Assembly: GCA_030604345.1 (NCBI GenBank)
Contig: JAUVWB010000097.1
Span: 1 to 6,287, forward strand
Reading direction: 5' to 3'
Source of the DNA: Desulfofustis sp.
GTDB taxonomy: Bacteria > Desulfobacterota > Desulfobulbia > Desulfobulbales > Desulfocapsaceae
Length of the DNA: 6,287 nucleotides
The position numbers and the translations under genes are program-made. Below are positions 1-5,628 of this stretch, in pieces. The notes beneath the pieces were generated by a model. It worked only from the letters and a program-made list of their open reading frames with translations. It was not told the origin of the DNA and ran no database searches. Every line of letters begins with the position of its first letter. Position 1 is the first letter of the stretch.

Positions 1-396
1 GGTAAAGTCTCGAACATTATTCGCGGCGACATACAATCGCAGGTTGAATTGAGGACTTTCGATAACCATTCGATCACAGCAGTGATCACGAATGGCAGTA
101 TTGATCAACTTGGGCTCTGCCGGGGAAGGCTGGTAACCGCCGAAATCAAGGCGCCTCTGGTTATCCTGTTGAACGGGGACGTCGCCCCGTCAAGCAGTGC
201 AGAGAACCTGTTTTATGGAACAGTATCTAAGATATCGGAAGGTGTGATCAACACGGAATATGTTGTCCAAATATCCGACACCACGGAACTGTGCGCCATT
301 GTAAGCTCAAAAAGTACGTTGGCTTTGGGGCTTCGCCAAGGCGATCGGGTCTGGGCTGTTTTCAACTGTTTTTCAGTAGTGTTACAGGTAGATTGA
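1..396 (+). CDS. modE: C-terminal part of a ModE-like molybdate-responsive regulator (two Mop/TOBE domains), 5' end outside window
   Basis: The frame is open from base 1 to a TGA at 394-396, giving the last 131 residues. A TTG at 49 is an internal Leu codon, because the domain clearly begins before it. Two Mop/TOBE-type units are visible: residues about 1-59, starting GKVSNIIRGDIQSQVEL and holding ITNGS, LGL and AEIKAPLVIL; and residues about 67-131, starting NLFYGTVSKISEG and ending GDRVWAVFNCFSVVLQVD. Tandem Mop domains bind molybdate or tungstate. In ModE they follow an N-terminal LysR-like helix-turn-helix and control molybdate uptake genes. The second unit resembles the ModE C-terminus (a CA-V stretch, then LxQGxxVxAxFNxxSV). 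The DNA-binding half cannot be seen, so a stand-alone di-Mop molybdate-storage protein remains possible; a ModC transporter ATPase, which usually has different spacing, is less likely. It converges on the ATPase gene. Confidence 0.82.
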   Translation, partial: GKVSNIIRGDIQSQVELRTFDNHSITAVITNGSIDQLGLCRGRLVTAEIKAPLVILLNGDVAPSSSAENLFYGTVSKISEGVINTEYVVQISDTTELCAIVSSKSTLALGLRQGDRVWAVFNCFSVVLQVD

Positions 397-649
397 CACA
401 GGACTTCACCTCAAGGGAACCTTGAAAAATTGCCATTCCGCCCAATCATAGCGTTGCGCAATCACCTCTTATCCTTGCCCTATCAGGTATATGCCCTGCG
501 GTAACAGGTTCGTGCGTGTCCCGATCTTGAACGAAATTTCGAATTATTCAACCTCCCCATCAGTTGGCAGATATACCTTGTGTCTATCGAGCGGATCGCC
601 AACCATTCGGCTTTACACGTGGAACTTTTTCCCAGCATCTGTCTTTCGC
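397..649. other. Non-coding gap between the convergent modE-like and ATPase genes
   Basis: These 253 bases separate two stop codons that face each other. Short frames exist on both strands, but none has a ribosome binding site or recognisable protein content. Two small symmetric elements are visible: a TCAAGG-gaa-CCTTGA inverted repeat at 411-425, just after the modE-like stop, and a 10-bp palindrome CGAAATTTCG at 532-541. Neither has a U-tract on either strand, so no convincing intrinsic terminator can be named for either gene. Confidence 0.6.
411..425 (+). terminator. Weak hairpin just downstream of the modE-like gene
   Basis: There are perfect 6-bp arms (TCAAGG / CCTTGA) with a 3-base loop, 14 bases after the TGA. 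The following bases are A-rich rather than T-rich on the plus strand. It may protect the mRNA 3' end, but it does not meet the usual pattern of an intrinsic terminator. Confidence 0.2.
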
Positions 650-2911
650 TCATATTCGCCGCATCAGACGCATCCCGTTCAGGGTTACCAAGAGTGACGC
701 CCCCACGTCGGCAAATACCGCGAGCCACAGGTTGGCCATGCCGAGGACCAGCGACAGCAGGAAGATGATCTTTACCAGGATTGAAAAACCGATATTCTGG
801 CGAATGATCGCCATGGTTTTGCGACTCAACCTGACAAGATAGGAGAGCTTGCTCAAATCGTCAGTCATCAAGGCAATGTCGGCAGTCTCAAGGGCCACAT
901 CCGATCCGGCAACTCCCATGGCCACACCGATGGAGGCCGTTGCCAAGGCGGGGGCATCGTTCACCCCGTCGCCGACCATGACAACCTTGTCGAATTTTGT
1001 GGCGATCTTTTTGACCGCTGCAACCTTATCCTCCGGAAGCAGATCGCTATAAAAGGCATCGAGATCGATCCTGGCGGCAATGGCAGCGGCCACCCGGCTG
1101 TTGTCCCCGGTCAGCATGGTCACGTGCCGTATTCCCGCTTGGTGGAGATCCCGAACCGCCTGCCTGCTATCTTCTCGAATCGCATCGGCGACGGCGATCA
1201 TGCCCAGTATGCGGTCGCCCTCGCCCAGCAGCATGACGGTCTTGCCGCCTTGTTCCAATTCGCCAAGCGTTTGCCGAAATTCGGTGAGTTCGATGCCCCG
1301 TTCTTCGAAGAGACGGAGGTTGCCGATGAATACGGTCCGCCCTTCGACTTCCGCTTGCGCGCCACGCCCCACCAAGGCCTTGAAGTTCGTCGATACGGGG
1401 AGTCCTTCCATTCCTCCCGTCCTTTCGACGATGGCCTTGGCCAGAGGATGCTCGGACCATTTCTCTACGGCGGCGGCCGTGCGGAGCACTTCGGTCTCGG
1501 TACAGCCGGCCCCGGGGATGATATCGGTAACGAGCGGTCGGCCCTGAGTAAGGGTGCCGGTCTTGTCAAAGGCGATGGCCCGGATCACACCCATCTGCTC
1601 CAGATAAACCCCGCCTTTGATGAGGACGCCATGTCGAGAGGCGTTGCCGATGGCAGCGACGATGGATACCGGGGTCGAGATGACCAGGGCGCAGGGGCAG
1701 GATATCACCAGCAGGACCAGACCGTTGTAAAACCAGGGGGCGAATGGCTGCTCGAAAAGCAACCAGGGAACAAGCATCACCCCTGCAGCCGCAATCAGCA
1801 CGAGCGGAGTGTAATACGAGGCGAAAACGTCGACGAACTGTTGCGCCGGCGCCTTTGCTGCCTGAGCCTCTTCGACGAGGTGCGTGACCCTGGCGATCGT
1901 CGATTCGTCGGCGCTTCTGGTCACGGCAATCTCCAGAGCGCCGTGGGTAAGCAGGGTTCCGGCATATACCATGTCGCCTTCGGATTTCTCGACGGGGATC
2001 GACTCTCCGGTGATGGTCGCTTCGTTGATAGCCGAGGCACCACTGCGGATTATTCCATCCATGGCGATCCTTTCCCCGGGTTTGACGATGATGACCTCTC
2101 CCACCGCAATTTCTTCGACGGGAAGACGCATTTCGCTCGTTCCCTTTTTTACCGTCGCCTCGGGCGGAGCGAGTTCCATCAGCGAGCGAATGGACTGCCG
2201 TGTCCTCTCTAACGTATAGCTCTGCAAAGTATTGCCCAGCGAGAAGAGGAAGGCGACCGCAGCCCCCTCGTTCCACTCACCGATGGCCGCTGCCCCGATT
2301 ATCGCCACGGTCATCAGAAAGTTCATGTCAAAGGTCAGCGACCTGAGACCGTAGAGTCCGCTTCTTGCAGCGTGAAACCCGCCGATGATGGCCGCAAGGC
2401 CAAAGAGATAGTCGGTAGCGCGCGCTGCCGTGGCCGTCCAGTCCATCCCGGTGGCAACCACTAGCAATACGCCGGAGACCATGGTGGCCACCGTGCGGTG
2501 ATTCTTCCACCAGGGAGCTTCCGCCGCTGCGCGCCGCCGGTTTTCTTCTCGCACCGCCCCGAATCCCACCTGCTGCACGAGGCGCACGATCTCGGCATCG
2601 GCCAGGGAATGCTCTATGATCAGTTTGCCAAGGGCGAAACTAACGGTCGCCGAACGTATCCCCGGTACGGCAGCGAGTCTTCTCTCAAGGTTGGCCGCGC
2701 AATCACCACAGTCCATCCCAGAGATGAGAAACACCCCTTTGCGCAAGCTGGGCTGGTCGTGGGCACTTTGTCCTTGTTTGAGAGAATGGGTCCGCCAATC
2801 GACGATGCCACCAATCGCCAGAGTTTTTTTCCCAGCGTTGACCGACACATCGGCAGGAAGAGCGCAGCATGCCTGCCGGCCCTCACTACTTTGAATATTG
2901 ACTGATTTCAT
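650..2911 (-). CDS. cadA: P1B-type heavy-metal efflux ATPase, Zn2+/Cd2+/Pb2+ class (CadA/ZntA-like)
   Basis: This 753-residue inner-membrane pump would export divalent soft metals using ATP. An extension of about 57 residues contains C15-C16. An HMA metal-binding domain follows (about 58-125) with GMDCGDC at 65-71; Asp after Met is common in Zn/Cd members. Membrane helices lie near 139-155, 165-180, 192-211, 213-231, 367-385 and 394-418, plus 705-722 and 726-746. Catalytic motifs are complete: TGES 301-304, CPC 405-407 in helix 6, phosphorylation motif DKTGT 449-453 (Asp449), HP 488-489, TGD 601-603 and GDGVND 647-652. N706 and K714 in helix 7 and D735 with G737 in helix 8 fit the Zn/Cd/Pb class (P1B-2) rather than copper pumps. 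Length is normal and nothing is broken. The ATG at 2911 has only a weak Shine-Dalgarno and overlaps an inverted repeat, so the first ~50 residues are less certain. The gene has its own promoter and a putative ArsR-type operator. Zn, Cd and Pb cannot be told apart from sequence. Confidence 0.96.
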   Translation of the reverse strand: MKSVNIQSSEGRQACCALPADVSVNAGKKTLAIGGIVDWRTHSLKQGQSAHDQPSLRKGVFLISGMDCGDCAANLERRLAAVPGIRSATVSFALGKLIIEHSLADAEIVRLVQQVGFGAVREENRRRAAAEAPWWKNHRTVATMVSGVLLVVATGMDWTATAARATDYLFGLAAIIGGFHAARSGLYGLRSLTFDMNFLMTVAIIGAAAIGEWNEGAAVAFLFSLGNTLQSYTLERTRQSIRSLMELAPPEATVKKGTSEMRLPVEEIAVGEVIIVKPGERIAMDGIIRSGASAINEATITGESIPVEKSEGDMVYAGTLLTHGALEIAVTRSADESTIARVTHLVEEAQAAKAPAQQFVDVFASYYTPLVLIAAAGVMLVPWLLFEQPFAPWFYNGLVLLVISCPCALVISTPVSIVAAIGNASRHGVLIKGGVYLEQMGVIRAIAFDKTGTLTQGRPLVTDIIPGAGCTETEVLRTAAAVEKWSEHPLAKAIVERTGGMEGLPVSTNFKALVGRGAQAEVEGRTVFIGNLRLFEERGIELTEFRQTLGELEQGGKTVMLLGEGDRILGMIAVADAIREDSRQAVRDLHQAGIRHVTMLTGDNSRVAAAIAARIDLDAFYSDLLPEDKVAAVKKIATKFDKVVMVGDGVNDAPALATASIGVAMGVAGSDVALETADIALMTDDLSKLSYLVRLSRKTMAIIRQNIGFSILVKIIFLLSLVLGMANLWLAVFADVGASLLVTLNGMRLMRRI

Positions 2912-2924
2912 GAGATTATCTCAT
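2910..2924 (-). promoter_or_regulatory. Inverted repeat overlapping the ATPase start codon
   Basis: ATGAGAT-T-ATCTCAT has perfect 7-bp arms. As minus-strand mRNA it can fold into a 6-bp stem with a UAA loop, directly abutting and partly including the start codon (2911-2909). It also creates an upstream AUG-AGA-UAA minigene (2924-2916), out of frame with the ATPase. It may be a short operator half-site pair, a translational control element, or chance. Confidence 0.3.
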
Positions 2925-2973
2925 ACAACAAAGCAGATGCTCCAAGAAAAAGGCAGGTTTGTCACGACAATCA

Positions 2974-3007
2974 ATGCTATATATGATCATATATTCATAT
3001 ATAGCAT
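2974..3007. promoter_or_regulatory. Putative ArsR/SmtB-family metal-sensor operator
   Basis: There is a perfect inverted repeat with 13-bp arms, ATGCTATATATGA (2974-2986) and TCATATATAGCAT (2995-3007), around an 8-base centre. A 16-bp perfect palindrome, ATATATGATCATATAT, is nested at 2979-2994. Read as the 12-2-12 layout typical of ArsR/SmtB repressors (CadC, CzrA, SmtB), the half-sites at 2978-2989 and 2992-3003 match at 10 of 12 positions and carry the TGA...TTCA core with AT-rich flanks. It overlaps the -10 element of the ATPase promoter, so a bound apo-repressor would block transcription and metal would relieve it. The assignment of repressor family is inferred from operator shape and the target gene. 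Confidence 0.68.
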
Positions 3008-3025
3008 CTCCCACTGCCTGGTCAA
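2998..3025 (-). promoter_or_regulatory. sigma70-type promoter of the ATPase gene
   Basis: On the minus strand a TTGACC -35 box (3025-3020) is followed after 16 bases by TATATA (3003-2998); shifting by two gives TATATG at 18 bases. Transcription would begin near 2991, leaving a leader of roughly 80 bases. The -10 and the predicted start lie inside the inverted repeat at 2974-3007, as expected of a repressible metal-efflux promoter. Confidence 0.6.
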
Positions 3026-3026
3026 C

Positions 3027-3208
3027 TCAATAGATGAGGTGTCGATCAACAAGCTCGGTAGAGAATGAATCTTTTCCTAAAAGCAACTCCCTATCTGCGT
3101 TGGCTGTTAGCAATTTTTCATGCGTGGGCTCCAGGAAAAGATGCCTGGCCCAATCACAGCTGATTCAATCGTCGCTTGCACTGGCTCATCAAGGACGATA
3201 GATCACGG
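3027..3208 (-). pseudogene. Possible remnant of a gene's 3' end, unidentified
   Basis: Between the SulP stop and the ATPase promoter, the minus strand has two adjoining open stretches without a start codon. The downstream one (3164-3027, stop TGA) encodes 45 residues including ARHLFLEPTHEKLL and KDSFSTELVDRHLIY, with protein-like composition. Directly upstream, in the neighbouring frame (from about 3208 down), lies SIVLDEPVQATIESAVIG. The two could be joined by one lost base near 3150. This suggests the decayed C-terminus of some protein, but I do not recognise the family, and a stretch this short can arise by chance. A 55-codon plus-strand frame over the same bases (3034-3201) is Ser-rich, lacks a ribosome binding site and is probably its shadow. 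Confidence 0.25.
3125..3152 (-). terminator. Hairpin downstream of the SulP gene, possible weak terminator
   Basis: TGGG plus CCAGG (3125-3128, 3131-3135) pair with CCTGG plus CCCA (3144-3152), with a 2-base bulge and an 8-base loop. It lies about 60 bases past the SulP stop. No U-run follows on the minus strand, so its role as a terminator is doubtful, and it also lies within the possible gene remnant. Confidence 0.22.
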
Positions 3209-3212
3209 TACG

Positions 3213-5021
3213 TTACATCGCTTGTGAAGAGCCTGTTTTATCATGGCATTCCAGAAAAATTCTGGCGGAGCAGGTACTGCAGATCGAGCGATCCAGCTTG
3301 TTGAAAATAGAAGCTATCGCTTCTTTCTTGGAAACGAAGACGTTGTCGATACCGATGTCAAGCAGGTAATCGAGAAATTTGAAATGGCTGCAGATATCCT
3401 CTTTCATGTCGTAAAAGTACAGGGCACCACCGGCAGCCTTTCGTTCGTGGGCCAGACGGGAAAGGAGTTCCGCCCCAGCCATATCGATGAAATTTACGCC
3501 GCTGCCGATAATGAGCAGATGTTTCTGCTCCGGACGTTGCGCCATCATCTCACGCAAGGTGGCCCGGACATGGTTGACGGCCCCAAAATAGAGGGAACCG
3601 TCGATGCGGACAATCTTCAACTGTGGACATTCGGGCAGGAGCGGGTCGGTAACGAAAGAGCGTGCCTCCTGACGCGAATCGGGCACCCGGGTCCTGACAT
3701 GGGGATGCGAGGTACGATTCAGATAGATGGCCAGCGAGACCAGGATGCCGAGCAGGATGGCAAATTGCAGCTCAAGGAATAAGGTGGCGAGAAAGGTGGT
3801 CCCTAGGATCACTGTTTCGGTCAGGCTGGTCCTGATGATCTTGATGATGTGCCCGGGGTCGATCAAGCGCCAGGCAACCAGGAACAGGATGCCTGCCAAT
3901 ACCGCCTTTGGCAGATAATCAGTCAGCGGAGCAAGCAGCAGCACGGCAGGCACCAATAAGACCCCTGAAAAGACGGCGGCAAGCGGTGTCTTGGCGCCGG
4001 CCTCATAATTCATGCCGGAGCGATTGAAGGAACCGGTAGCCACGTAACCACTGAAAAAGCTGCCGACGATATTGGACAAGCCTTGTCCGATAAACTCCTG
4101 GTTACCATCCAGGTCCCGGCCGGTCTTGTCGGCCAGGGAACGGGCGATGGAAAGTGCCTCCGTCAGCGCGAAAAGAGCCAAGGCCAAGGCGGTCGGGATC
4201 AACCGCCGGATATTCTCCAGGGTTATCTCCGGCAACGAAAGCGGCGGCACGGGAGCCGGCAGTGCCCCAACCATGGCGATACCGCTGTTCCCCGTACCGC
4301 TCACCGGAGCGATCAACAGGGCCGTTAAGCTGCCGGCAAGCATGGAGATCAGCAGGTACGGGATAGACGGCTTTATCTTTCTGCAGGCCATCCCCGTCGC
4401 CACTGTCACCAAACCGACAGCCACGGTTGGAAACTGCATATCTTTGATGTGAAAAAGAAAATTTTTGACAATCGCCCCGAATTCGCCGGAATTCTGGTAG
4501 GAAAGCCCGAAAAAGTGTTTGGCCTGACTGGCCATGATCAGAATAGCCGCACCGGCAGTAAAGCCGACAATCACCGAGTGGGAGATGAAGTTGACCAACG
4601 AACCGAAACGAACCAGTCCCATGCTCAACTGGATCAGGCCCACCATGAAGGTGACAGCCAGGGCCAGCTGTACGTATTCCGGCGTGCCTGGTACGGCGTA
4701 GAGGCTGAGGGAAGAAAACAGCACCAGTGATGCCGCCGTTGTCGGCCCCGAGACCAACAGCCATGAGGAACCGAAGAGAGCCGCGACCATAGCCGGTACC
4801 ATGCTGGCGTATAATCCATATTGGGGCGGCATCCCGGCGATGACCGCAAAGGCCACCCCCTGCGGCAAGGCGACAACGGCGCAGGTAAAGCCGGCGACCA
4901 GGTCGGCCTTCAGGGTCCGCCGAGTGACAAACGGCCACCACAGCAAGAATGGACAAAGCCGATATTTGAGCGTGTTCCTGGTGGAATGGAACAATCCTGT
5001 CCTACCATGCATATCGCCCAT
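3213..5021 (-). CDS. SulP-family inorganic anion transporter with C-terminal STAS domain
   Basis: This 602-residue inner-membrane transporter belongs to the SLC26/SulP group, whose bacterial members move sulfate, bicarbonate or carboxylates; the substrate here cannot be read from sequence. Family marks are QGVAFA (54-59) and the signature PPQYGLYASMVPAMVAALFG (65-84), in which the usual second Tyr is Ala. Further marks are SGPTTAAS (91-98), FTAGAAI (154-160), SNIVGSFFSGYVATGSFNRS (316-335) and AGAKTP (341-346). Hydrophobic segments fill about 40-435. The STAS domain covers about 467-578; in FIDMAGAELL (511-520) the Ser that is phosphorylated in SpoIIAA-type domains is replaced by Ala. The tail holds C581-x2-C584-x7-C592-H593. 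GGGAGAGG (5030-5023) lies very close to the ATG at 5021 and 10 bases from a second in-frame ATG at 5012, so the start could be residue 1 or 4. The gene follows the hpf-like gene on the same strand after 124 bases and may be cotranscribed with it. Confidence 0.95.
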   Translation of the reverse strand: MGDMHGRTGLFHSTRNTLKYRLCPFLLWWPFVTRRTLKADLVAGFTCAVVALPQGVAFAVIAGMPPQYGLYASMVPAMVAALFGSSWLLVSGPTTAASLVLFSSLSLYAVPGTPEYVQLALAVTFMVGLIQLSMGLVRFGSLVNFISHSVIVGFTAGAAILIMASQAKHFFGLSYQNSGEFGAIVKNFLFHIKDMQFPTVAVGLVTVATGMACRKIKPSIPYLLISMLAGSLTALLIAPVSGTGNSGIAMVGALPAPVPPLSLPEITLENIRRLIPTALALALFALTEALSIARSLADKTGRDLDGNQEFIGQGLSNIVGSFFSGYVATGSFNRSGMNYEAGAKTPLAAVFSGVLLVPAVLLLAPLTDYLPKAVLAGILFLVAWRLIDPGHIIKIIRTSLTETVILGTTFLATLFLELQFAILLGILVSLAIYLNRTSHPHVRTRVPDSRQEARSFVTDPLLPECPQLKIVRIDGSLYFGAVNHVRATLREMMAQRPEQKHLLIIGSGVNFIDMAGAELLSRLAHERKAAGGALYFYDMKEDICSHFKFLDYLLDIGIDNVFVSKKEAIASIFNKLDRSICSTCSARIFLECHDKTGSSQAM

Positions 5022-5145
5022 ACCTCTCCCGAATTATGGCAGCAACGCGGCTCTACTGTCTCACCGCAAAATATCTAGCGATGAGCCCTGGCAGATGTGG
5101 TCACTGCCGAACATACAGACGTCGATCACCAGCAAGAGGCTTGCG
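5022..5145 (-). other. Spacer between hpf-like and SulP genes, with a hairpin after the hpf-like stop
   Basis: These 124 bases hold a small inverted repeat GCAAG-agg-CTTGC (5132-5144) immediately after the TAG of the hpf-like gene, and a second one GGCAG...CTGCC (5090-5108). Neither is followed by a U-run. A Shine-Dalgarno GGGAGAGG (5030-5023) ends the spacer. I find no convincing -35/-10 pair, so read-through from the hpf-like gene into the SulP gene is plausible. Confidence 0.4.
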
Positions 5146-5508
5146 CTACTCGGCGGTCTCCGTCGCCGATTTGCTTTTGACCTTTCCCTGCATCGCCTTG
5201 ACCGTCTCTTCCAATTGCCGCTGAGCGGTGTCAAACGCGTCACGAATCGAGACGTACACATCGGTGTGTGCGTGATGCTGGCCAGGACTGCGGTTGACCA
5301 CGATATCCCTGCCCGGGATATGCAGGTCGATCCGAGTGTGAAAGATGCCACCATGCTGTTTTTTGATCGACGGCGCAGACACGACCACCCGACAGCTCTG
5401 GATGGCGGGATAAAGACGTTCCAATTTGTCCACTCGCTTGTGAATAGTGGCCTCAACGGCCTCGGATTGCTCCATGTTCTGGAATTGGATGCGTACAGGG
5501 GTCTGCAT
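5146..5508 (-). CDS. hpf: HPF/RaiA-family ribosome hibernation factor (short form)
   Basis: This 120-residue cytoplasmic protein belongs to the S30AE/sigma-54 modulation family, whose members bind the 30S decoding centre and silence or protect ribosomes in stationary phase and stress. The beta-alpha-beta-beta-beta-alpha fold can be traced: strand 4-10; helix VEATIHKRVDKLERLYP at 18-34; strands SCRVVVSAP 38-46, HTRIDLHIP 57-65 and DIVVNR 68-73; then a helix starting near SIRDAFDTAQRQLE (87-100), followed by a Lys-rich tail. A loop (KKQHGG, 49-54) and HHAH (78-81) distinguish it from E. coli YfiA. There is no long-form C-terminal dimerisation domain. The ATG at 5508 is chosen because AAGGAGAGG (5522-5514) sits 5 bases upstream; the frame stays open far upstream, but that part runs antisense to the usp-like gene. 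It is divergent from the usp-like gene and upstream of the SulP gene on its own strand. Confidence 0.92.
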   Translation of the reverse strand: MQTPVRIQFQNMEQSEAVEATIHKRVDKLERLYPAIQSCRVVVSAPSIKKQHGGIFHTRIDLHIPGRDIVVNRSPGQHHAHTDVYVSIRDAFDTAQRQLEETVKAMQGKVKSKSATETAE

Positions 5509-5628
5509 GAGGTCCTCTCCTTCTCTGAAAGGAATGGCTATGCTACACTTAATAATCATCAACGAGCGTCGAGAAAAGAGGCATAAAAAGGTTAGGAGAT
5601 GGCGTCTATCCTGTCTCCGGAGGCGGTC
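5509..5628. promoter_or_regulatory. Divergent intergenic region between hpf-like and usp-like genes
   Basis: These 120 bases separate two start codons pointing away from each other, so they should hold both promoters. There is an AT-rich core near 5545-5560 (TTAATAATCAT). Possible -10 elements are seen on both strands, but no well-spaced -35 accompanies them; the promoters may be activator-dependent or use an alternative sigma factor. The hpf-like Shine-Dalgarno (5522-5514) and the usp-like one (5619-5623) mark the ends. Confidence 0.45.
5619..5623 (+). promoter_or_regulatory. Ribosome binding site that fixes the usp-like start
   Basis: GGAGG lies 5 bases before the ATG at 5629. An in-frame ATG at 5599 is preceded directly by TAGGAG with no spacing, so 5629 is the better start. 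Confidence 0.65.

Noticed and set aside
491..697. Plus-strand 68-codon frame between the modE-like and ATPase genes
   Set aside because: It has no ribosome binding site or recognisable content, and its end overlaps the C-terminus of the ATPase on the other strand.
1124..2212. Long plus-strand open frame (362 codons) opposite the ATPase gene
   Set aside because: It lies wholly antisense to a fully conserved P-type ATPase with all catalytic motifs. Its product shows no domain pattern and it has no ribosome binding site; high GC explains the missing stops.
2974..3007. Large palindrome considered as a transcription terminator for the SulP gene
   Set aside because: The arms are almost pure A/T with no following U-run, and the position over a -10 box upstream of a metal pump fits an operator much better.
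3034..3201. Plus-strand 55-codon frame in the ATPase upstream region, considered as a missing ArsR-type regulator
   Set aside because: It is Ser-rich, too short, has no helix-turn-helix or metal-ligand pattern and no ribosome binding site. It looks like the shadow of the possible minus-strand remnant.
4102..4956. Second minus-strand frame (284 codons) inside the SulP gene
   Set aside because: It is an out-of-frame shadow with Arg/Gly-rich composition, while the main frame carries the complete SulP signature.
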